A stretch of DNA of 64,000 nt from Tetrapyrgos nigripes (GCA_013368315.1 JAACJM010000087.1:124001-188000); one strand, 5' to 3'. Positions 11,142 to 22,897 are shown, counted from the first letter of the stretch. Numbers and translations: made by a program. The notes: a model not told the origin generated them from the sequence alone.

Positions 11142-14100
11142 ATGGCTACACGCGTCCAAACCGAAGAGGAAACCACTCGCACGACCAATCAAAACCCTGA
11201 GACCCCCGAGACCCGGAATCCTCCTTTCCATACCCATACCCCAGGAGTCGGGTGGACCGATACCCCCACTAGGTCAGCACATCAACCATATGGGACATAG
11301 ACTACGCTGGGCCGAGCATTGGGAACAGCTCCCGTATCCTTAGGAGCTACCCACATTCACATGTTGACCACTACTAGTACTGAGAGTGGCGAGAGATCCA
11401 CACATCGACCTCTCAGCGAGTCATGTTTTCCTTTGTTCGAAAGGAATAGAAGGACCCATTGAGTTCAGCCAGCTGCTGAACCCCACCAAGACTCAATTAT
11501 TCGCCACCTCAATTTCCAGGTCAACCCAGACATTGAAGAATTGACCCTGGACACCCAGATACGAAACGCTTGAAGAGGGTCCGGATCTACGACTTCCAGT
11601 TTCCCAGCCCCAGTCCGAATTCCCCCAACGATAGCTGAGGAAATTCGTCAGATAGAAGGGGAAGGCGACAGGTCATATTTTTAGGAACCTACTGTGGAAC
11701 TGGCACTACAAGGTATTCATCAAGTCATTGTACCCGAGAATAACTCAATTAGAGTCGTTGAAGAGGAGGGTTCAAGGGAGGAAGAGACTCAATCTAGGGA
11801 GGAAACGAGAGGCCTAGGGGAAGACGTGGTAAACACGCAGTCACCAGAGGAAGAGGGGGAAATTATTTCGGAGATTTTCCCCGCACCAATACCACCAGCT
11901 CAACTAGATCCCTTGGTGCATACCCCTGCCATGGGAGGCAACTATCCAAGTAGAGCCGTCGAAAGCCAATCGAGCAATCCATGAGCAATCCCAGTCCTGG
12001 CTACACCAATCATTTTGCCAACGACGCAAGTTCCACAACCCCTCCATGCCTCTACACCCTTAAGGCTCAACCAACGACCCTATACCAAACAATACGAATC
12101 TGCGATGGGGAGCACCCTGTCAACCGAAGATCAACAACCAAACACAAGATGAACAGCTGCATCGTTTGCTGGAAGGACTGCGTATAGGCCCCAAGCATGT
12201 GGAGTCATGCTTCTGCGAGAACGGGTAGGGAAATTACAGAAACCTACCAGCTATTCCATTAGGACCAACTCCTCCAGGGGCAACCCCTCCGCAATATACT
12301 AGGGCTCTAGACATCATAGAGGATGTGGGTACAAGGAGTCGTCGGTTTGCAAGGAGTATAGGGGTCGTGGGAACTACTGGATGGGGGAACAACGAAGCAA
12401 TTCAGTATATTAGGCGGTTAGCAGCTGATGAAGGAACAAGACCAGGTTATGTAGAAGTACTTCTGCAAAATAGAGAATTCTCTGAAACTCTAGAACAGTT
12501 ATTCAGAGAAGTCACTGACCCTTTAATTATGGATATTGTTCCCTATGAGCTCAACCAATCAGCTCCAGCATATAACAGGCCATATACTCCTGCAGAAGCA
12601 AGGGAAATCCAAATACGTACGTCCCAACAAACATCTCCACTCGACATTTTGGAATTAGCCCCAGAAACCATGGAAGAGGCCATCCATGAAGGAGAACAAA
12701 GATACACTGAGCTGACCAGAGACCAAGTGAGTCGGGAAAGACTATTACGGAAATTGCGTAATGTATTAGTCGATACCAGCCCTTCGAGAACCATTTCAGT
12801 GGCCAATACCAGGGTATCGAGAACAAACAGCAGGAGAGAAACCCCAAGACCAATAAATCTGATGCTTCAAAGCACCCCAACCAACGAAGACACCGGTTCT
12901 GAGCAACTATCAAGGCCAATACCAGCACAAGCCCCTAAATATATCCCACCAGCTCAGTGAAGAGAGGGCTATGTCCCTGCTATGGGAAGTGGCAATAGTA
13001 GAAGAGAAAGGCCTAGAACACCTCAAAGTCAAGGGGTTCGAATTCAAAACAAGGTAGAACATTTACCTTCATATGAATATACACCCCAAAATAATCGAGT
13101 AAGACCTGGAGAAGTCCGAAGCACCGGATACAGGTATACTCCCGCAGTTCCCTCACTATGTAGACACTTGGGAAACTTAGGAGAAGTATGGAGAAGGAAC
13201 AGGATGGGTAGAGAAGGAACGGCTGCCTATGTGGTCACGGAGCCTGATGAAGAAGATCCTGATCCACAGGAACCCAGAATAACAGAGGTAAACGAACTGA
13301 TTATCGAAGAACAAACAAGACTCACGGCAAGAAATCCCTCACGAGTGTCTACCCCAACCGCTGTAACAGGAACACCAAGATTTATGGCTGAAGAAAAAGG
13401 TAAGCAACCCGCTACACGCACTGATAATAATTTTAGGAGTACCCCACCTCACATACCTACAATGGTACGAGCAACATGAGGATCGAGAACCTTGACTGAA
13501 AAAGTTTCAGTTGCAGGACCCATTCTAGAAACAGTATCAAATTCAAGAGTTCTACGAAGACAACCAGCCTATTTGGATGTCACTCAACTGAATTATCGAC
13601 CCATATTAGGAGGATCCGAGTATCAGCCACCGCTGTCTAATAGACGCGGAGGAAGTTCTCCCCCTCCTGATTCTCCACACGGACCCCCACCACCATCACC
13701 ATCACCGACACTGCCTGGATCTCCTACATCAGAGAGATCCAGTCCAAGTGAACCTGATGAAGAAGGAGGGGGTCCACCTGGACCAGGAGGCCCCTGAGGA
13801 CCAAGAGGACCCAGAGGACATCGAGGACCACCAGGGAGGCCAGGACCAGATGGGAATCAAGGACCAGATGGATTTAGAGGACCGCAAGGAGAACCAGGAT
13901 CAGCTGGAAATGGAGGGAATGGAGGGAATGGGGTAGACAGAGCAAGAAGGGACGAACTGGCAAGAGAAGCTAAATTAGAAATAAGAAAGCCTGATCCATT
14001 TGATGGTACAGATAGAACTCTATGGAGACCCTTCGTTAGCGACTGTATCAGAATGTTCTCTGCAAAACCCACGTTGTACGAAACAGAACATTCGAGGGTA

Positions 14101-14986
14101 ACATTTGCGTCATCCTATTTAACAGGTGCAGCTGCAAGATATTATCAAAATCTTATAGAAAGGGAACTAATGCAAGGAGTTTACCTTAGCGCTCTTCACA
14201 ACTGGCAGGCTTTTGTTGCCACTTTTGCCCGCTTATTCGGTGTTCACGACGAGCAATTATACGCCCAGGCAGCCTTGGATAAGATCCTCCAAAAAGCAAC
14301 AGAAACTTTCGCCAATTTCTTGGTTCAATTTGAAGACACGACATTGTTAACAGGATACAACGAGCCTGCTTTAAAATGGAGATTACTGTTACAGATACGA
14401 AGAGACTTGCGTAATCGACTTACTTTAGTTGGAAACATCCCTCAAAGTTTCAATGAAGTGGTGGACCAGTTGCTTGATCTCAATTCTGCTTGAGAGGCTT
14501 TCAACGAAGCAGGATTGGCTACTAATAATTATGCCAACCCTACTTATGTACCCAACACCGCACAGCCTAGACAATGTACCAATCCCCAAAACGCACAGGC
14601 AGGACCAGGACCTTCCACGCAGAATAACCGGGCACATTTCCAACAAGGACAAAACCAATCCCCACCCGCCGCTAGAGCTGCACAACCATTGTTTCCAAGA
14701 AATAGGCCATTCGTGCAACTTCCAAAAGAAGAATACGATCGAAGAATGCAAAACAGCCTCTGTATAAGGTGTGGAGCTTCAGGACATTTTTGGCAAGGAT
14801 TGTCCCCCAGAAAATGACCAACCACGAGTTGAAGAGGTTGCAGCAAGGATAGGAGTGGTAATAGAGGAGGATGAGAGTGAAACCTATTATGGATATGATG
14901 AGGAAGGAAACATTTTTGAATTAGATCAGGAAAACAAGGATCTGGAGCAGGGAAACGAGGAAGGGGCTCAGGACGAGACAAACTGA
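11142..14986 (+). pseudogene. gag: gag of the 19.4-kb element, many stops
   Basis: The frame starts at ATG 11142, 30 bp after the 5' LTR, and can be followed for about 1,280 codons. The N-terminal two thirds are Pro/Thr/Glu/Arg-rich and probably disordered. A Gly-X-Y collagen-like stretch lies at about 13762-13932. A capsid-like region follows (KPDPFDGTD, YLTGAAARYY, LRNRLTLVGNIPQSF; about 13990-14490), then a zinc knuckle CIRCGASGHF at 14761-14790. In-frame stops: TAG at 11298 and 11682; TGA at 11460, 11571, 11982, 12150, 12958, 13477, 13795 and 14491. A frameshift lies between 12180 and 12325. One extra T in the run 14787-14791 shifts the frame inside the zinc knuckle, the final KDC being read one frame on. 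The frame ends with TGA 14984-14986, and the protease follows in the -1 frame. Confidence 0.85.
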
Positions 14987-15102
14987 GCCCCTCTCCAGCA
15001 ATCAGTTTACGAGCTGTGGCTATTAATCAAAGACACCTCCCCGTCACGTCCGACGAACCAACACAACCAATAACTATAACTTCAAGATCAGATCAAGCTT
15101 TC
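14987..15102 (+). pseudogene. Start of protease region, cut by the nested element
   Basis: The pro frame reads SPSPAISLRAVAIN and continues to 15102. It resumes at 22903 after the inserted element and one copy of the CTTTC duplication are removed; the join keeps the frame and leads to the DSGAT active site. Confidence 0.7.
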
Positions 15103-15610
15103 TGTCAAGGTTGTCGATACACTCAATAACCACCCAAGTCACACAATACGAGAAAACCGGTTACAAGGAATAGATTGAGAGAGAGAGAGATAGAGAGATA
15201 TGGAGTAGTAAGCAGACTATGCTCTACACTGCATAGTAATAGTACGGAGTGGAGACAAAGTGAACGAACTAAAGAGTAGGTTACAAAGTTAGTGGGTATA
15301 TAAGCGATATGTGAACAGATGGGAAGAAGTCAGTAATAATAAATGGTACCATGTGGAGATGTCAAAAGTGAGAGAATAATAGGTTAAATATGGATAGATG
15401 AAGGTACTGGATCATAAAGAATGATTGACAGTGGGAACGTCCGTGGAGATGGAAAGCGGAGGCGATAAGTATGTGAGTCATAGATCTGGGAAGATGGTAA
15501 CTATAGACGATGATGGGAAACAGTTGATGTTTATGGAGTTAAAAGTAAATAGAGTGGTAAAAAGGAAAAGAATAGAAATGAAATGAATAGGCGGGGTGCG
15601 ATTCGTGACA
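15103..15610 (-). repeat. 3' LTR of the nested gypsy element
   Basis: 508 bp. A run of GA repeats lies near its + strand left end. The polypurine tract AAGAAGGGGGTAT (minus strand, about 15611-15623) precedes it. Confidence 0.9.
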
Positions 15611-16319
15611 ATACCCCCTTCTTAAGACGAGCTTTCACCGGAGCTCAGGAGCCAGTCCGTCCAGTGTTTTGCCCATTGTTCGCGAAGTCGCTTGTCCAAC
15701 TCCCGCTGTTCTGGCCAATAGTCAGTTAAGTCGTCGGGTTCGCCCCATCCCGTGATGTTGGTTGCAGAACCCCAGCCTGGTGCATCCCATCCGTCATTGT
15801 CGTCGTTTTGTAGGATGATGTGTGCACCCCATACGCTGCTGTCTCCCCATCCAAGGTTCCCTCTGTGCTCTGCTCGTAGGGATGTTCGAAGAACTACACA
15901 TGTAGCTCTATGCCCTCTTCCCAATCTACATCGACCTGGTCCATCCTCTCCTCCCCATGTGCAACGTCTGCATCCATTGTGAGGTCCTTGGTGTTGCTTT
16001 GAGAGTCAACATTGACGGCCTGACCGTCTTCCGTATGTACAATGTCCCCCGTTTGTTGGGTGTGCGAGGGATGAGTTCTGAGCAGTGGAAATGGTAGAGG
16101 AAGCAGTTGAAATTGCGGTAGTGGGAGTATGAGTGGTTGTTGTTTGACTGGTAGTAGTGGGCTTTAGTCCTATCGTTCTTCCCCCTGGTGTGGTATCCTT
16201 TTATAGTTGTTGCCAAGTAGTGACGTATGTACCAAGCGAGCAGCCAGTTCGCCGCCCGCAAACGGATTTTGACAGTGGACGCTGTACAATGTATCGGTGT
16301 TGTTGGGGCGGAGTGTTAA

Positions 16320-16740
16320 TTAACGGGGAAATGGGATGGATGAATGATGACGGAATTCCGAGTTTAGTTGTCCGGTGGAGTGGGAAGGAGAACATAGAAC
16401 ACTAGCAATTCGTGACATTGTTCCTCCTTTGAGTTGTGCTTTCATTTGAAGCACACGGGTGCTCCACCATATATCTCCTATAGTGACTCCCAATGAGCGC
16501 ACTGTTGTTCCCGGTCGTATGAGGTTCGTTGGTCGATAGGCGTTTGGATGTTGTTGGTGGAAGGTTTTGATCATATCTTTTAGCTTCGTCAGTCCTGATG
16601 CTGGTTCCCATGAATTTTCTGAGTCAGCATAGTCTAGCCATTTGACAAGGTATTGTACTCCCCGATGGTTCCTCGTTGGTTTTGAATCCAAGATTGCTTC
16701 TACATCGTATTCATTGTCTTCGGGGAGTAATTCAGCTGGT
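16320..16740 (-). pseudogene. pol: Chromodomain end of nested pol
   Basis: The minus-strand reading shows YLVKWLDYADSENSWEPAS, a chromodomain core (K/R-W-x-x-Y...W-E), followed by LTKLKDMIKTFHQQHPNAY. It closes the polyprotein after the integrase C-terminal region. In chromoviruses this domain reads histone marks and guides integration. The end runs past the usual site into non-homologous residues, so the stop position is not certain. The same domain is intact in the sister copy at 62602-62973. Confidence 0.75.
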
Positions 16741-16840
16741 TCTCCCAGGTAGTTTACTCCGTGAGCTTCGGTTTCTTTGTATGGCGATAGAAGTGAGGCA
16801 TGGAAGACCGGATGAATCTGCCAGGTATTTGGTAACCTGA

Positions 16841-17782
16841 GTCAATAATTGATTTCACCAATAACGTCAGTGATTTTGAATGGGCCATGACAACGATTTG
16901 CCAACTTAGCTTTTGGCCTCGTTGTCTTCAGATTTGTTCCGTCTAGTAACACCTTGTCTCCAACCTTAAATTTCATCCCTCCGTTCATATGGTCCTTGTT
17001 TTGTTCCTTCATCGTTTCTGCTGCGGTTGACAGACTTGCTTTTAGTTCTTCTCGGAGTATGTCCAAATTCTGAAGGCGTTCTTCGACTTTTGGCACATGC
17101 GAAGCTGGATTGATTGTAGGGAAGAGTCGGGGTAGATATCCATGGAGTAATTCGAAGGGCGATCTTCCAGTTGCTGAATGGACTCACGTATTGTGGCAGA
17201 ACTCGGCGTAAGGTAGGTATTTAACCCAATCATCTTGGTGGTAGTTACAGAAGGTCCAAAGATATTGTTCGAGTTCTTGATTTCCGTTTGTGGATGATAA
17301 GCTGTACTGAGTGCCGAGGTGATACCTAGCTTAGCGTATATTCCTTTCATTACTTGGCTTGCAAATTGAGGTCCACGGTCGGATACCATTTTGTCCCACA
17401 AGCCATATCGTCGCCAAGTGTTATCGAATAGGAGGTCGATTGTCCCATCACTGTCGATATCCTTTCTGCATGGGGAGATGACAACCGTTTTTGTTGAACG
17501 ATCGACTGTGACATGAATTGCGTTAAAGCCGTCACATTCTGGCAGATCCGTGATGAAGTCAGTTGTAATCGTGCCAAAGGGTCGTTCTGGTATCTCGTTC
17601 GGGATTAGTGGTGCATGCGCTGGGTGATTATTTGCCTTGGTTAACTGACAAGTAGCGCATCCTTCAACGTAGTCACGAACAAATACTGACATACCAGGCC
17701 ACCAGAATTCTCTGCTAACGAGTTCATACGTCTTGAATTGTCCCAGATGTCCTGTGGTAAGGCTGTTATGGTGCATTTTCAC
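16841..17782 (-). pseudogene. pol: Integrase of nested element, catalytic region deleted
   Basis: The reading from 17782 starts at MKMHHNSLTTGHLGQF and keeps the zinc-binding H-H-C-C motif (the CATC pair is visible) and two catalytic acids (TTDFITDLP and VSDRGPQF). At about 17270-17290 a 19-nt deletion relative to the sister copy (63340-63375) removes the DGETERFN block that carries the third catalytic residue, and shifts the frame. Downstream integrase C-terminal sequence continues in another frame to about 16841. The protein cannot be active. Confidence 0.85.
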
Positions 17783-18202
17783 AATATCTCGCCTGAGCTG
17801 TTGGTCGTTTGGGACGTAGATCTTTCCTCAGAACAGGATGATTCCATCTTCATAATTCCATTCCTGCAGGTTTTTTGCCAACGCGCGCAGTCCGTTGTTA
17901 AAAATAGTTTGTAACGCACTCATGACTTTGGCATCCTTCTTTGGGCAGTCTTTAATTCGCCTTCTCAACTCTGTATCTCCAATTGCGATTACTGTTCCTG
18001 GCCTCGTCGCTCGGATTCTGAAGACCCTATCCTTGTTGTCGTTCTCGGTCTTCGAGAGAGCGGGTCACTCCGATTAAGGCTTCCGGGTTTGTGAGTGAGC
18101 GTGAAGTCGAATCTAGTCAGAAACAAGGCCATTCTTGCTTGTCGTCGGCTGAGTTTCTGAGCAGTAGTGAAGTATCTGAGGTTGTCGTGATCAGTTAAGA
18201 TT

Positions 18203-18440
18203 TCAATAGTATGTGCCGCCTTCGAGGTAGTGTCGCCAGGCTTCCAGTCCGCGTATGATTGCCAGCAGTTCTTTATCGTGAATGTCGTAGTTCCGCTCAG
18301 TTTCAGACAAAGCTTTCGATAGATATGCTATGGGATGCCATTTCTCGTCCAGCCCTTGTTGCTGTAAGATACCTCCTGTAGCGTAATCTGATGCATTGAC
18401 TTCTACTCGGTACAGTTTAGAATGATCGGGCATAAGGAGG
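18203..18440 (-). pseudogene. pol: RNase H domain of nested pol
   Basis: The reading shows YRVEVNASDYATGGILQQ (the first acidic residue of the D-E-D triad is N here), LSETERNYDIHDKELLAII with the glutamate, and AWRHYLEGG. It follows the reverse transcriptase on the minus strand after a frame change. Confidence 0.7.
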
Positions 18441-18541
18441 ACTGGAGAAGACGTGAACGTATCTTTGAGTGCCTGAAAGGCTCTTTCAGTTTCATCTGAC
18501 CATCTCCATGAGTGATCCTTCTTTGTGAGATCGAACAGTGG

Positions 18542-19300
18542 TCATGCGATTTTTGAGAAATCACGTATGAAATGACGGTAGAAGTTTCTGAAGCCAAGGA
18601 ATGACTGTATGTCTTTAACGTTACGTGGGGTCGGCCATTTGGTTACGCCCTCGACTTTGACTGGGTCCATCGCTAGTGTATTGTGTGAAACGATGAGGCC
18701 TAGGAACTCCACCGAATTGGTTTCGAAAGTGCATTTTTCCGGTTTAGCATACAAATTGTTCTCCTGAAGTCGTGCAAGTACTTGTTTTACCATGTATCAA
18801 TGTTCTTCCAGTGATTCCGTGAATATTAAAATGTCATCCATGTAAATTATGACTTTTCCAGAATCGATCAGGTCCTTGAAAAGAGTGTTCAGCATCGCTT
18901 GGAATGTGGCTGGAGAATTCATAAGACCGAAGAACATCACTGTTGGTTCGAAAAGACCTCGGTTGGTCTTAAACACCGCTTTCCATTCATCTCCTTCCTT
19001 TATGTGTACATTATTATATCCCCATCTGAGGTCGATTTTGGAAAATATCCGTGCTCCCTTCAGTTTGTCCATGAGTTCCGATATGAGCGGTAGGGGGTAT
19101 TCGTTTTTGATGGTCCCTCTGTTTAAGGCGCAATAGTCCTGTACTGGGCATAGTTTTCCGTCTTTCTTTTTTACAAGAAGAAGGGACTTGCCATAGGAGA
19201 TTTTGACGGCCTTATGTATTCCTTCTCTAAATTCTCTTTGATGAACTCGTCGAGCTCCTTTTGTTCGTTTGGGGATAAAGGATACGTTTTGCAGGGGCAT
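18542..19300 (-). pseudogene. pol: Reverse transcriptase of nested pol
   Basis: The catalytic YMDDILIF motif lies near 18830, with MFFGLMNSPATFQ before it and the thumb and connection sequence VEFLGLIVSHN and VKDIQSFLGFRNFYRHF after it. A stop separates 18793 from 18797. Two arginines normally conserved in this family (LRPVQDYRALN) read as cysteine here (LCPVQDYCALN), again as C-to-T changes at CpG. Confidence 0.85.
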
Positions 19301-19356
19301 GGTTCAAAGTCCGGTTTTAGCTCGATGGCATGATCCCATTCGCCACATCTTGGTAG

Positions 19357-20395
19357 TCATTCTGAGGTTTGTTTGTCGAAGACTCGTAGAAATTGATGAT
19401 ATTGCGAAGGAATCTTATCCTTAAGAGGTATGTCGATTTTGACATTCTGAGCTGCCTCTGCAAGCTCTTGCGCCTTCATGAATCCCGCGCGGATGTTCAG
19501 GTTTGGCGTTTCTGGTGTTTCCCCATTCAACATCATTACCTTTTCCTTGTTCCCAAACAGTTCTTCCATCACGTTTCATTCCCACTCTTCTGGGATTGTA
19601 TCTCTCCCATGACTGTCTTCGGTAAAGATCGCTGTTGTCTCTGAACTTCGATGGAAGGATCGAATAGGAATCCGATGGCGTCGCCCTGCGATTTTTGGTT
19701 GAGCAACTGGTTTGAATCATCCAATTGGTTCCAACCATCTGACTTGGTAATCCTTATGGTGGGTCTGTGGTTCGGCGATTGTTGGTTTCGAGGGTTTCAT
19801 TTTAGTTTTTAAATGGAGGATGGGGGGTTTTGCTACGATACACATTTCTGGACACCTGATCATATCTATTCGTGAGAATGACCAATCTATATCTGGGTTG
19901 TGTTCTTCCAACCAGTCAGTACCAAGGATTATATCGTGATCCCCGATGTCTGTCACATAGAATTCGGCTTTTTTCCTCGTGATATGCTCTGTTGTCTTGG
20001 GAGTAGATACAGAGACTCTGAATGGTGTATTTTCGTACCCATCCCATAGTGTTTTCGGAACCATCAACGTTTCATACTGGGAACGGGTTTTTGATAGGAA
20101 GGAGGGTAAGTTGATTTTCTTGTGCGAACCGGCTATTGATAATTATGCCTTCTGCACCGCTGTCTATTAGGGTGTTTGCGTCGATTTTTCTGCCAGTAAC
20201 CTTGCCGATTAATTCAGTTTTGAGCGTGATTGATGATACCTGCCAGTTACGAGTGATTGCTGACATTCTTAGTTCTGAAGGAAAGATTCGCTCACTGGAG
20301 GGGTATAACACACTATATCGATTTCTCTTTAATTGTCCGGTGTACTGTTCAACTCCTACTGACGACGTAGCAGAGGAGCAATTCAAAAATCCAAT
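19357..20395 (-). pseudogene. Aspartic protease and linker of nested pol
   Basis: The retropepsin active site reads LIDSGAEGIIIN (about 20140-20175), followed by the flap and second conserved block DIGDHDIILGTDWLEEHNPDIDW (about 19880-19950). Several stops and frameshifts break the frame between 19357 and 19740. The protein would process the Gag-Pol precursor. Confidence 0.75.
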
Positions 20396-20399
20396 TTGG

Positions 20400-21924
20400 A
20401 CATAATGTCCTTTAAATAGACGGCCGCTTGTTCCTTTTCTTCCCCTTCCAATCCTTTAACCTTGTTAACCATATTGGAAATATCCTTGATCACGTTTCGA
20501 GATGAAGATGCCTGAGCTACCGTTACTGGTGACGAATGAGACGGTGAAGATGTGGTTGCGATCTCGGCTGTTCGAACAGCATGAGGAGAGAAGGTTCAGG
20601 GAACATTTTGAGATGATGGTTTTGGAAACGTTGGGCATTCGTTGCTCATATGTCCAGGTTGTCTACATGCGAAGCACGCTCCTAGTTTTCGGAGTCGGTC
20701 TCTTTCATCAGGTGTCGGTTTGGGTAATGGAGTAAAGGATGAGTTAGCACCTGGTCCCATATTCATAAGTGCATTGACACTTGCCACCGTTCTTCCCTGG
20801 GACAGACCTGGGTTACTCCTCGACATTGAAGGAGTTTTCCAGTGTCCTTGTCTTTCCCGTTCCTTCAACCATTCTAAATGAAGCTCTACAGCCCTTTCTT
20901 TATATTCGTCGAAGTCAGCCCACTTTGGATACGTTCTTTCGACTGCCTCTCGGAGTTTAGGAGGTAACCCATCCTGATAGAACTCCAACAGTGCTGTCTC
21001 TCCGAAGTTGGACTCCTCTCCATATGTATCGAAGATGCTGTTGTAGCTGCTGATATCTGTCCCTTTCATCCTAGCAAACTTGATCTTTGTTCTCGCCACA
21101 TTGTCCGAAGCAAGAGCTTTAAAGTCCCTCTTGAACCTGTCACGTATCTGTTCTAGAGTGATCCATCTACACTTCTCTGGCATCTTTTCCAATTCTTCGT
21201 CTTCTTTGTCTTCATCTCGTTCAGTTAATCGTTGCGTTGCCCAGTCTCCTCCTTTTTCTCCCGTAAAGAATGATAGAAATAACGAGACCTGACTTTCCTC
21301 AGTGGGATACTTGCTTTTATTCATGCACAGATAGTTGTTAAACAAGGCCAGCCATCGTTTTGCCTCGCTGCATTCCCCATTGAAGGAGTCAGGTTTTCTT
21401 CCTTGTTCGGAAGTACTGTTCGATCCGATAGGAGGTGTATCAGCCATAACTGAGTTGTTTGGGTCTGACAGATTTGGGGAGGGAGGTGTAGGAGGACGAT
21501 GAGGGGCTACAGATGGTCCTTTGGCAGACGGAATGGTGGGAGAAGAAGGGGGGAAAGTGGGATTGTCTGGTTCTGGCAGGTTATTGGAAGGTGTTTCTGG
21601 TGCTGGGTCTGATTCAGAAGGCTGGTTCGGGGATGTAGAGGTTCCTTGTTCTGGTTCGGTTTCGGGACTGGTTTTTGACTGTGCTTTTCGGATTGCAAGT
21701 TCTTGGAGTTGGGTTACGAGGTGCAACCCAGTTGGGATCTCCTCAGCAGTAAGTCGCTGAGTGTTATATCTGTTTAGGCACAGTTGTACGGTGCAAGGAA
21801 CCCAAGGATCGTTACTGTCTTCGATGAAGTAGGCAGCGTCTTGGAGTGATAAAGGGTGGAATACGTGTGGTCGATCAGCACAGTGGAGGTTCAGGTCTGC
21901 AGATGCGGATCGTTGACTTGTCAT
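20400..21924 (-). pseudogene. gag: gag of nested gypsy element, nearly intact
   Basis: A 442-codon open frame runs from ATG at 21924 to a TGA at 20596. The order is an N-terminal leader, a Pro/Ser/Thr-rich linker (about residues 80-170), a capsid-like region (KRWLALFNNYL, IRDRFKRDFKAL, WADFDEYKERAVELHLEWL) and a complete zinc knuckle CFACRQPGHMSNEC. Beyond the TGA the same frame continues to about 20400 with sequence matching the end of the gag remnant at 1434-1958 (RNVIKDISNMVNKVKGLEGE), so the TGA is probably a mutated CGA and the original Gag was about 510 residues. It starts about 500 bp downstream of the 5' LTR. Confidence 0.85.
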
Positions 21925-22413
21925 ATACTAGTTCTTCTTCAAGCTAGGTAATTGGGTCCTAGGATAAAGGAGGATGGTAGTCCATAGTTGGGGGGAAATG
22001 ATGATGGAGAATAGCCGACGTGTTCTCTAAGGAATAGAGGTCCCCTAATTTGAACCACGGTTTCTCCTGTATCGAAGTCCTCTTTCACTGTTATATATGA
22101 GAATGTCGAGAGGACTATGTCACCTGAGATAAATTTCCACACCCAACGCCTTGTGCAGATAAAGTGTCAGTCAAAACTCCAAGGATTCGCTTGTATGTTT
22201 CTTCCGGTGTGTAAGAGATAGAGAGGGAGGGGAAGTGGAACTCGTTCGTAGTCGGAAGGGGTTATGGAGGGTTTGAAACGAATTTGAGAAAATGGGGTAG
22301 ACAGAGTGACTGGTGTAGGAGGAGTGGAAGATGGTTGTTTTTTTTTTTTGAGAAATAACGATAAACAAGGTAGTCAAGAGAAAAACTCAATTTTAGTGAG
22401 GTGGGTGTATGGG

Positions 22414-22423
22414 AGTTCGTTCA
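22414..22423 (-). promoter_or_regulatory. Primer-binding site of nested element, self-priming type
   Basis: On the minus strand TGAACGAACT lies two bases after the 5' LTR. It is perfectly complementary over 10 nt to AGTTCGTTCA (minus strand 22576-22567) in that LTR. This segment starts 32 nt after the first base of TATATA (22608-22603), the same spacing as in the 19.4-kb element. Confidence 0.7.
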
Positions 22424-22425
22424 AA

Positions 22426-22897
22426 TGTCAAGGTTGTCGATACACTCAATAACCACCCAAGTCACACAATACGAGAAAACCGGTTACAAGGAATAGATTG
22501 AGAGAGAGAGAGAGATAGAGAGATATGGAGTAGTAAGCAGACTATGCTCTACACTGCGTAACAAAGTGAACGAACTAAAGAGTAGGTTACAAAGTTAGTG
22601 GGTATATAAGCGATATGTGAACAGATGGGAAGAAGTCGGTAATAATAAACAGTATCATGTGGAGATGTCAAAAGTGAGAGAATAATAGGTTAAATATGGA
22701 TAGATGAATGATTGACAGTGGGAACGTCCGTGGAGATAGAAAGCGGAGGAGATAAGTATGTGAGTCATAGATCTGGGAAGATGGTAACTATAGACGATGA
22801 TGGGAAACAGTTGATGTTTATGGGGTTAAAAGTAAATAGAGTGGTAAAAAGGAAAAGAATAGAAATGAAATGAATAGGCGGGGTGCAATTCGTGACA
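22426..22897 (-). repeat. 5' LTR of the nested gypsy element
   Basis: 472 bp, shorter than its partner because of two deletions of about 20 bp. It contains the TATATA box (22603-22608) on the minus strand. Confidence 0.9.

Larger units (their letters stand above)
15103..22897 (-). mobile_element. Nested Ty3/gypsy (chromovirus) LTR retrotransposon, minus strand
   Basis: Direct repeats at 15103-15610 (508 bp) and 22426-22897 (472 bp) start TGTCAAGG and end GTGACA on the + strand. The 5-bp duplication CTTTC flanks the element (15098-15102 and 22898-22902). Coding runs on the minus strand: gag, protease, reverse transcriptase, RNase H, integrase, chromodomain. The second LTR pair member lacks two stretches of about 20 bp, one near 22560 and one near 22707, that the other LTR and the copy at 61179 retain. 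A sister copy lies at 61179-64000. Gag is nearly intact, but pol carries frameshifts, stops and a deletion in integrase, so the copy is dead. Confidence 0.95.

Noticed and set aside
11142..14986. TGA read as an amino acid (recoding or variant code) because TGA dominates the in-frame stops
   Set aside because: The intact P450 ends in TGA, and the TGAs in the retrotransposon sit where relatives have Arg (CGA), which CpG deamination explains.
14966..15000. Programmed -1 frameshift site between gag and pro
   Set aside because: The overlap is only a few codons and no standard X-XXY-YYZ slippery heptamer is visible; the frame relation may also reflect decay.
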